64,000 nucleotides of DNA, taken from Rhizoclosmatium globosum. Taxonomy: Eukaryota > Chytridiomycota > Chytridiomycetes > Chytridiales > Chytriomycetaceae. The notes under the pieces were generated by a model. The model saw only the letters and a list, made by a program, of their open reading frames with translations, was not told the origin of the DNA and did not search any database. Both the position numbers and the translations under genes were made by a program. Below, piece by piece: positions 56,539 through 64,000 of the stretch (position 1 is the stretch's first letter; every line of letters starts with the position of its first letter). The stretch lies in contig MCGO01000022.1 of the NCBI GenBank assembly GCA_002104985.1, positions 434,001 to 498,000 on the forward strand, given 5' to 3'.

Positions 56539-56627
56539 TTATAATAAATTAAGTTGAAATAATACTGGACATCTTTTTATTCATAGAATTTAATTATATG
56601 TAAGTTAAGTTCAAGTGACACAACTAA

Positions 56628-59600
56628 CTACTGATTCTCGGTTTCTGTTTGCATCTGCAGTTCATCAACAGATCCTTGACGCAGCTGCTCCACGCTCTTG
56701 CGTGCAACAGTAGCTCCCTCTGTCGCATTATTTAATGTCTCTTTGCTCGTATTTATGATGGACTGTGTTTGCGGAAGTGAGCCCACAGATTTTGACGTTA
56801 CTGACATACTTGCTGCCTTCAAATGAGGGTTCAATTCATCCAGGCTCTTGTATCTTTTGCTTAGATGTTCATCCACAACAGCATGACTTGACCGTTGCTC
56901 AGAACTCGGTACAACCTCAGGAGACTTGGATGTGTGGGATTTTGAATTTCGATTTGAGTCATTCGTCAGGGGAAGAGAGTCGTCTACGATTGAATCAGGT
57001 ATATTGCTGTTAACAGTATCTGGAGACTCGTTTATGGCTGTTTCGAATGTATCTTCGATAGGACTTTCAGCTACTTCTGCCGGGACTAAAGAGCTGTCAA
57101 CAACATCCTCAAATATTTCCGAAACCGGCTCATTTTCAATACCGTGGCTTTCGTCAAATGAATCTGGAATTATATCTTCGGGAGGAGACGATTCAAGTGC
57201 ATCTTGAACATTTTCCGTGAAGTTGTCTTCCACAAAATTATCCGTTGGTAGACTTTCAACGGCATTACCTGTAGCATCTTCAAAGTTTGGTATGTGTTCG
57301 TCAGGTACAGCTTCAAGAACTTCATCGGCATAGTCTGTAATTGGTTCTTCTGCAAGTACAGGCGAATGATCATCAAAAGCATCTTCAACGCTTGGAATAG
57401 CATCCTCATGCATATCTTCATCAACTACTTCGGCGTATTCTGGGACAGGTTCTTCAGCACCAGCATCCACGTAATCATCAACAGGTTCAGGCACCACATC
57501 AAAATGTTCCTCAACAGTTTCGTCGACAGCAGGAGCAGAATTAACTTGTGATTTGGAGCCAGATAATTCATTGTCTAAACCTTTTCCGACAGATTGTCGC
57601 AAACTTGTCACACGACTTGCCTTCTCAGAGACAACTGGAACTTCATCACTCTGCGCGATATGATTGATGCTCCCATGTGTCGCGGCATTCGATACATTTC
57701 CAAAGCTTTCCTCCGTGTCAATTCTGGGCGTAACAGCCATGCTTGGAACACTTGTCCCGATCGTGCTGATATTTGTACTTTGCCCTTCCAAATCCTTTGG
57801 AAGTAAGTGAAGGAGTTTCCCAAGCGTGATACTATCGTCACTACCTTCGTTCTCTTGCTTGAGTGATTCCAATTTCTTATGTGCTGCATCTGTGATCTGG
57901 AGTTGTTGGGAGTCTGTGACTCCATCTACGGCAACACTTGGACGGATGCTTATGTTTGCGCTTCGTGCGTCCAACTCAGTCGGTAATAGGTGTAGCTTTT
58001 TACCCATTCCGAAACTTTCTGTGCTCGATTTTAATCCAGTTTGGGACCCTGTTGCTGATTCATGGATTGTGACCGATCCTAGACCGGCAGCAGCAGATCC
58101 ACGTCTTGAAACGTACGAAGAAGGTCTTGCTGATGCATGGGTCTCGACAACAGACATTTTTTTCCCATTCTCGTCCACTTCCTCTCCTTCCTCTTTTTCC
58201 TCCATTATCATGCGCGAGCCAGAGATACTTCGCATGATATGCATGCTTTGTGCAAGACTTAATGGGCCTCCTTCTTCCTCCCTGTATCCTTGACTAATGC
58301 TCTGCCGGGTGTTGTCAACATAGTCGGGTTGAATGGTGCTCGCACGTAAGTCCCATGCTCGGTTATCATCCACGAGGGATAAGCGTTTTCTGAGTGCAAA
58401 CCCGCGGAATGTCGATTGTAGTTTTACAGCGGCTGCGTGGTGCTCCTGAGTGAGTTCGAGGAGGTTTTGTGTTGTAGAAGAGGCTGGATCTGGAGATATG
58501 ATTATATTTGCTTCGGGAGGAACGGATGTATCTATTGCGGGCTCTACAGATATGGAATGCGAAGTCTCGGACTCTTGTTCTACAATTGCGGGACTCACTG
58601 AAGGACGTTGAACCATGATTTCCATATTGAGATTAATAGATGGTCGACTGATTGAGAGTATAGACTCCTGTTTTTCGAGTGTTTCCATGGCTGGCTCCAT
58701 ATCTTGGGTTTGGTAGATATTTAGACCTGAAGGAGCGCCTTCTTCGTTCAAATTGACAGAGCTCAATCCAGTACTATGCTCATACATATCCACAAAGACT
58801 TGAGACACGGCCACATTTGTCTTTGTCAACATTGAAGTATGCTGATCTCCAACTTGACTCGTTCTACTTACAGCTCCACTCTTAGGTCTTAAACTGAGTG
58901 TAAAACGTCCTTCAACAACAGGCTCCGCAAAGCTCTCATTTCGACTGACATCCATATCCCCGCCAGCCAAAAAGTCGCCACTATTTGCTGTATGTTGAGA
59001 AGAAGGTCCCGGAGCTGCATCAATCCGGCTCTTGACCTCCTTCATCAACCGTTGTCCAATTTTACTTCTCTTGACTTGTGGTACATGGAGCGGTTCGATA
59101 TCTTCCGGTCGAATCACAGTTTTGGGCTTCGTCAAGCGATTAAACACTGCTGGATCGATTTCTCGGATTCGGACAGGTTTTTTCCGTTGCGCGTCTGTAC
59201 ATCCTGGGTATACGATGGGGCTTTGGTATGGAGGATGTATTTGACGTGGTCTCGCGAGAGCTTCAAGGCGCTCGAGGTCGGGAGGGCCAGGAAGATGTCT
59301 TGGTGTGGGAATTTCGGGAGGTAAAGGGTCATTGTAGTGTTTTGGACGCGGAGTTGCGAGTTTTGCAAAGTAAATGTCGCGGCGGGTTGGTTCTGGTGGA
59401 GGAACATCTGGCATTTTTACGGCAGGTACTGAGCGACGCGGAGACTTCTTTGCGGAGGTTGGGGCGGTTTTGGGGCGTTGGGGTTTTCCAAAGTCTTGCT
59501 AAATGAAAGTTCAGTAAAGAAGATATTATGTGAGCTTTCTTACGTGAATTTGGTTCCAAGCATAGTCTGTAAATAGTACTTCACTGTTTTTAATGCTGGA

Positions 59601-60403
59601 CCACGGATTTGTGAGTCGAAGTAACAATAGTCTATTCATGTGCTCAGTTTCTTGCCGTCGCGCTGATTTCGAGATTAAATTACTTGCTTTGTATTAAAGC
59701 AGACTCACTCTCAATAAGCTGCTCTGCAAGAGCTTCGACGACTGGGTTTCTGCGAAATTCAAAACCCGTGAGTTTGACTTCCTTTCCGTATGCGTTTGCA
59801 GAAATTGACCGCATCCTTAGAGCTGCTCTTGAAGTAATTGATGCTGCAGACATAGGTCTCGAGGAAAGGGGACGAGTCTTTTTGTCTGCTGGGGGAATTA
59901 AGTTTTGTTGGAAACAGTGCAGTGACATTACCAGCATCTTGAGGTAACTCTTCTTGATTCATATTTTCATTAGACAGAATAGGATCCATATTGTAAGGTA
60001 CGATTAGACTATTCGCGGTCATTGCACTCGAAGTCCGACTTGAAGCGCGCGTCATTTCGACAATAGACTTCCTATCCATTTTATTCTGGTCGACAGCGAG
60101 GGCATCAAAGGCAACCTTGTGTGACGAGCGCGTTAATGAAGTGTTGCTCCCTGTGGCTTGAAGATCAGTTTTGCTAAATAAAACGAAAGAGAAACCGTTG
60201 AGTGAAAATCGCGAGTTTCCAGCGCTTTTCAGGGCTGAGCGCAACTGGGTTCGGTCTGTACGTGGCAGGTCGGCTGAAATGCCTGAAGTAGAGGAGGAAA
60301 CAGGTGGAAGCGACGGCGATTCTGTGGAACCGAAAGCGAAGTAAAGCTTCAGTTCAGCGATGTAAGTGGCGCTAATCTTACCGGGTGACGCAGTTTCTGG
60401 CAT
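56628..60403 (-). CDS. Large acidic IQ-motif protein
   Basis: Exons are 60382-60403, 59932-60321, 59709-59888, 59544-59662 and 56628-59498, giving 1193 aa. The N-terminal quarter has helical sequences (RRNPVVEALAEQLIETRRQE, NRLLLLRLTNPWSSIKNSEV). An IQ calmodulin-binding motif lies in AAAVKLQSTFRGFALRKRLS. A twice-repeated element (GKKLHLLPTELDARSANIS and GKLLHLLPKDLEGQSTNIS) follows. The C-terminal third is strongly acidic with imperfect EEPxxDYxDxV units (DDYVDAGAEEPVPEYAEVVD, EEPITDYADEVLEAV). A coiled-coil or disordered scaffold is likely; a flagellar or cytoskeletal role is only a guess. Splicing phases are all consistent. Confidence 0.7.
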
Positions 60404-60775
60404 TGACGGTTTGCGTAATTTCAAGGAACAATGACACGACTCAAAAAGTAGAGAAACAGTATCAGATCGTTTCTCAGATTTAATATAATCGAAGAAGAGA
60501 AGCCAACTCTAATTCCTAATAATATTACAAATCGCAGATATTAAACAGCAAAGGGGTGTAAATATCATTTGCGAGTGAAGTCGCGTTCTGATTGGCTGTT
60601 TTGCACCGAAACAAAAATCCCAACCCACTTGCTTTAAAACCATCCAGAAATCGTGGTAATCGAGAGGAAAAGGGAGAAGCTTGTAATTCGCACATACATG
60701 ATAGTCAGTTGCATAACACTTATGATTTCCAATGCTGACGTTGTGCACAACGAAAAAATCATCCCAGAACCCAAG

Positions 60776-61377
60776 ATGGCCGCCCCAGCTGCTGAGCCCA
60801 ACTTTGTCCAAGTATGTGCACATCATTCATTAATATACTTGGTACTCATGCTTATGCTGCCAGGGTTTCCCATACGGCGTCGACCTCGTGCCAGGCAAGG
60901 TATCGTTGCTCAGCAGATCAAAAATGAGAATGCTTATTGCTCCACCCACAACTCACAGGACTACTTCTACTGCTCTTGCGGTCTTAGTAAGAACCAGCCA
61001 TTCTGTGATGGATCTCACAAGGGCACCGGTTTTACTCCAGTCAAATTCAAGGTGAGCTCTGCTTACGTTTTATCAATCTATGCTTTGCCATAAAATTAAC
61101 GTTTGATGTTTAATAGGTCAGCGAAGCCAAGAAGTACTTCCTCTGTGGGTGCAAGCAGACTGAGAGCGCACCATTCTGTGATGGCCAACACAAGAAGGAG
61201 AAGGGTTTGAGGAAGTACAATGAATTCTTGCTTAAGAAGAATGGAGAGCTCCAAACCCAGTTGGCTGCTGCTGCCAAGAACAAGCGTTCAATCGTCAACG
61301 AGTTCTCCATTATCGGTGTTTCTCTCGGTGTCATTATTGGTGCTTTCGCTGCTCAGCGTTACTTTGGACACAACTAA
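60776..61377 (+). CDS. Double-CDGSH iron-sulfur protein with C-terminal membrane anchor
   Basis: Exons are 60776-60811, 60864-61051 and 61117-61377. Two 2Fe-2S CDGSH motifs: [17 protein letters not shown] and [17 protein letters not shown], each C-x-C ... C-D-G-x-H. The C-terminal helix ([19 protein letters not shown]) suggests a tail anchor. Two motifs on one chain resemble CISD3, but the tail anchor is like CISD1/2. The start ([12 protein letters not shown]) continues into [12 protein letters not shown], then one base is missing near 60900 before [14 protein letters not shown]. An upstream in-frame ATG at 60722 is an alternative start. Likely mitochondrial or ER membrane Fe-S protein. Confidence 0.82.
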
Positions 61378-61461
61378 ATCGCCTTAATAAGTGTGAATAA
61401 ACTCTTTTGCTTTCTGCTTTCTTCCTCTTTTTAATTTAATTCTAAAGATTCGAAAAAACAA

Positions 61462-64000
61462 ATGAATGTAAGTGTCAGATATAGACTATCACGTCACTCA
61501 CAGATGCAACTAGCCGTGGCCTATTCCACCTTCTGGCATGCCAATGATGCCCGGTATGCCTCCTATACCCGGAATGCCTCCTATGCCAGGCATGCCTCCA
61601 ATCCCTGGTATGGGTATGCCTCCTGGTATGCCACCAGTTCCTGGAGTAAGTGAATTCAGGTAATATAGATACCGTAGAAGCTAAGTCGGTGTTATAGATG
61701 ATGCCTCAACAGAAAGAGCCTGAATGGATTGCCCATACAAAACCAGATGGGAAGGTTTATTACTACAACAGAGTCACGCAGCAGAGTACATGGGAAAAAC
61801 CAGAAGAGCTTAAAACTCCGTTGGAGGTAACGAGGCCGTTCGTTTGTGTTTGAGTCTTTGACTTAACGATTCAACTACAGCGAGCACTTTCCGCATGTCC
61901 ATGGAAAGAGTACAAGACTGAAGACGGACGAAAGTACTACAGTAACACAGGTACTTGGTTTTTGCTGTGTGGAAGATGGCGATAGCTCACCGTTTTCACC
62001 CAACCGCAGTCACAAGAGAAACTGTCTGGAAAGTTCCTGCAGAGTACCAGGCAATCATAGATAGATTTGAAGTTATAATGCCTCCCACTCCCGCTGACCC
62101 TGCTCCTTTGGTCCCAGTATCTAGCAACGTAGTTGTTATCCCTGTAAACTTTGACTCAAGGGAGGAGGCAGAGAAAGCATTCAAGCAGATGCTTGAAGAA
62201 GCTGTAAGCAAGATTATATTTCTATGTTGTTCTCATCATAGTCTTGTAGGACATTGGACTTGACTGGACCTGGGAGCAGACCATGAGAAAAGTAATCAAC
62301 AACCCAATGTACAGATGCCTGAAGACCCTAACCGAGCGCAAACAAGCATTTCAATCGTATGTGGAGGATAAGAAGAATAGCATCAAGGTTTGAGGGTTTC
62401 ACATCAAGTTGAAGCCGATCTTAACAATCAAAACAGCAAGCTGCAGAAGAAAAACTAGCTTATGAGCGCGATAGTTTTGCCGTTCTTTTGGGATCTTTGG
62501 GAGCTGATCTGACGATTACCCTTCGCTACAAGAAGATGGCGGAAGTCTTTGCTGAGGACCCTGTGTTTTTGTCGATTGAACCTGAACGACGCATGGAACT
62601 ATTTGAAGAATTCATGACCGAGTTTCGCAAGAAAGACGCGGTACGGAGGATATGATGTGCTTCTCTAGCATCCGTACTGACAAACTAATTTCAACAGGAT
62701 GAAAAACGCGCTTTACGAAAAGAGAACGTCGAACGTTTCAAGCACATTCTCAAAACGACGACCACTATCACTGCGACAACAACTTGGCAAGAAGCACAAC
62801 AGCTTTGGGCATCTCACCCTGATTTCTTGCCTCCAAGCCCCAACAGTGTAAACCCACTTCATTCAATGGAGGCTATTGATATTCTCGTCACGTTTGAAGA
62901 CCATATGAAGCATTTGGAGGCTGCATTCTTTGAGGAATTCGATGCGAAGCGTAAGGCAGAGAAAAGACGGGAGCGCCAACTGCGTGATGAATTCAGATCT
63001 TTGTTGGACCGTCTTGTGGAGGAAGGAATTATTCACGTACACTCAAAGTGGAAGGAAATTTATCCATATGTTGCGGAGGAGTCGTGTTACAACGAGATGC
63101 TTGGTCAACCAGGAAGCAATCCTTTGGAGCTTTTCTGGGATGTTTTGGTTGGATTGGAAGACAGATATTTGTCTGTTCGCAAAGATGCATTGGAGGCAGT
63201 ACGTGTAAGTCGTGTTTTTCTTGTGTTGAGCTATTGTTTATATGTTTGTTGTAATAGGCATCTGGAATCGATATTACAGTGCAAACCTCCTTCAGTGAAT
63301 TTGAAACACTGTTCAAAAACTTCAATCGTGGAAGATATGACCAAAATACTCTCAAGCAAATCTTTGATGAGGTATGAAATTTAATGACTGTAGTTACAAT
63401 CGCAATCGATAATGACTCTGTACATTAGCTCATGCACCGTGCAATCGCCCGCAGCAAAGATGACGAGAAGCGGAAGGAACGTAGGACTAGAAAACGACTG
63501 GATGCGTTTAAATCACTTCTCAAACACTTGAGTCCGCGTTTAACAAGTGTCGCAACGTGGGAGAAGGTAAAACCTTTGGTGAAGGGTACAGATGAGTACG
63601 GTGACTTGGAGGAAGCTCAACGTGTGTATGTGTTTGACAGATTCCTCAAGAAGCTGAAGGTGGGTCCTCGTTTCACTATATATCATGCTTATTAACTTGG
63701 TTGATAGGCCCGAGAGCAGGCGGACGAATCCTCAAGTTCAGAAGAGAGTGGTGACGATGGAGAAAAGTCAAGAAAGCGAAAGTCTTCTGGGCGCGAGAGA
63801 GATCTTCGTCGGGATGATAAAAAGAGAGTTGAGTTAACATCGATTGTTGGTCTCACATTCTTACAGTTGTTTAAATGGCAGAGAACTGCGGAGGACGAGC
63901 GCGATTCGCGACGAGATGAGCGAGATATCCGAAAGGATGACCGTCGAGACGGTTCAAGAAGAGATGAACGTGACATTCGTCGAGATGACCGAGATGTTCG
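61462..64000 (+). CDS. PRPF40: Pre-mRNA processing factor 40 (PRPF40), 3' end beyond window
   Basis: Exons are 61462-61467, 61514-61645, 61698-61826, 61881-61950, 62010-62203, 62250-62387, 62437-62640, 62698-63204, 63258-63371, 63429-63659, 63708-63827 and 63882-64000+. It starts with a 6-nt coding exon (Met-Asn), then a Pro/Met/Gly-rich region ([15 protein letters not shown]). Two WW domains follow ([40 protein letters not shown]), then several FF domains ([42 protein letters not shown]-like region [10 protein letters not shown]). The end visible is an Arg/Asp-rich tail ([13 protein letters not shown]). It bridges the U1 snRNP and branchpoint proteins in early splicing. Acceptor of the last exon could be 63867 instead. 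Confidence 0.93.

Overview
This is a gene-dense stretch of a eukaryotic nuclear genome, most likely from an early-diverging, zoosporic (chytrid-type) fungus. Nearly all introns are GT-AG and 43-70 nt long, and intergenic gaps are often under 100 bp. The gene content also fits: class C (GABA-B-like) GPCRs, plant-like IP-type leucine-rich-repeat proteins, GH19 chitinase-like proteins, a class II-type haem peroxidase, EXORDIUM-like secreted proteins, a vWA-Hint protein, and ER proteins ending in HDEL or SDEL. No transposase, reverse transcriptase, CRISPR array or origin was recognised. The species assignment is inference.

Layout. 1-16.4 kb is housekeeping: a partial CUE/poly-Q protein, PA2G4/EBP1, a mitochondrial-type Asn-tRNA synthetase, an ER 2-Cys peroxiredoxin, a glyoxylate/hydroxypyruvate reductase-like enzyme, a secreted peroxidase, a vWA-Hint protein, an unrecognised coiled-coil protein and a 1129-residue fusion glycosyltransferase. 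16.5-23.5 kb is a run of eight universal-stress-protein (USP) paralogues. 24-31.6 kb holds two unrecognised proteins, DDX41 and two tandem F-box-like LRR genes. 31.7-33.1 kb has a VAMP-type SNARE with a 9-nt microexon and a Ser/Gln-rich protein. 33.3-39.7 kb carries two tandem class C GPCR genes. 39.7-48.7 kb has a PXA-C2-RGS-PX-Nexin_C membrane protein, glucosidase II beta and a PPR protein. 48.7-49.4 kb has tRNA-Ser(UGA) and tRNA-Gln(UUG). 49.5-54.2 kb is a secreted/cell-surface block: a relic and two full GH19 genes around an EXORDIUM-like gene. 54.2-64 kb has a small glucosidase-II-beta-like membrane protein, a ModF-like ABC ATPase, an IQ-motif protein, a double-CDGSH protein and the start of PRPF40.

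Themes. Three local expansions (USP, F-box/LRR, GPCR) plus the GH19 group point to environmental sensing, stress and cell-wall functions. Two genes serve ER glycoprotein quality control or redox (glucosidase II beta with HDEL, peroxiredoxin with SDEL). Two serve splicing (DDX41, PRPF40). Only USP1 and USP2 in the USP cluster keep the ATP-binding signature, and they share a promoter with three TGAGTCA sites. Three other USPs share an unusual C-terminal SPRCxSP-like tail.

Caveat. Fourteen places in eight genes need one extra base to restore the reading frame, always a missing base and never an extra one. Most lie between 31 and 48 kb. This looks more like a local base-calling problem than gene death, so genes with such sites are annotated as CDS with the break noted. 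Exon boundaries were worked out by hand from splice signals, phase and family conservation.
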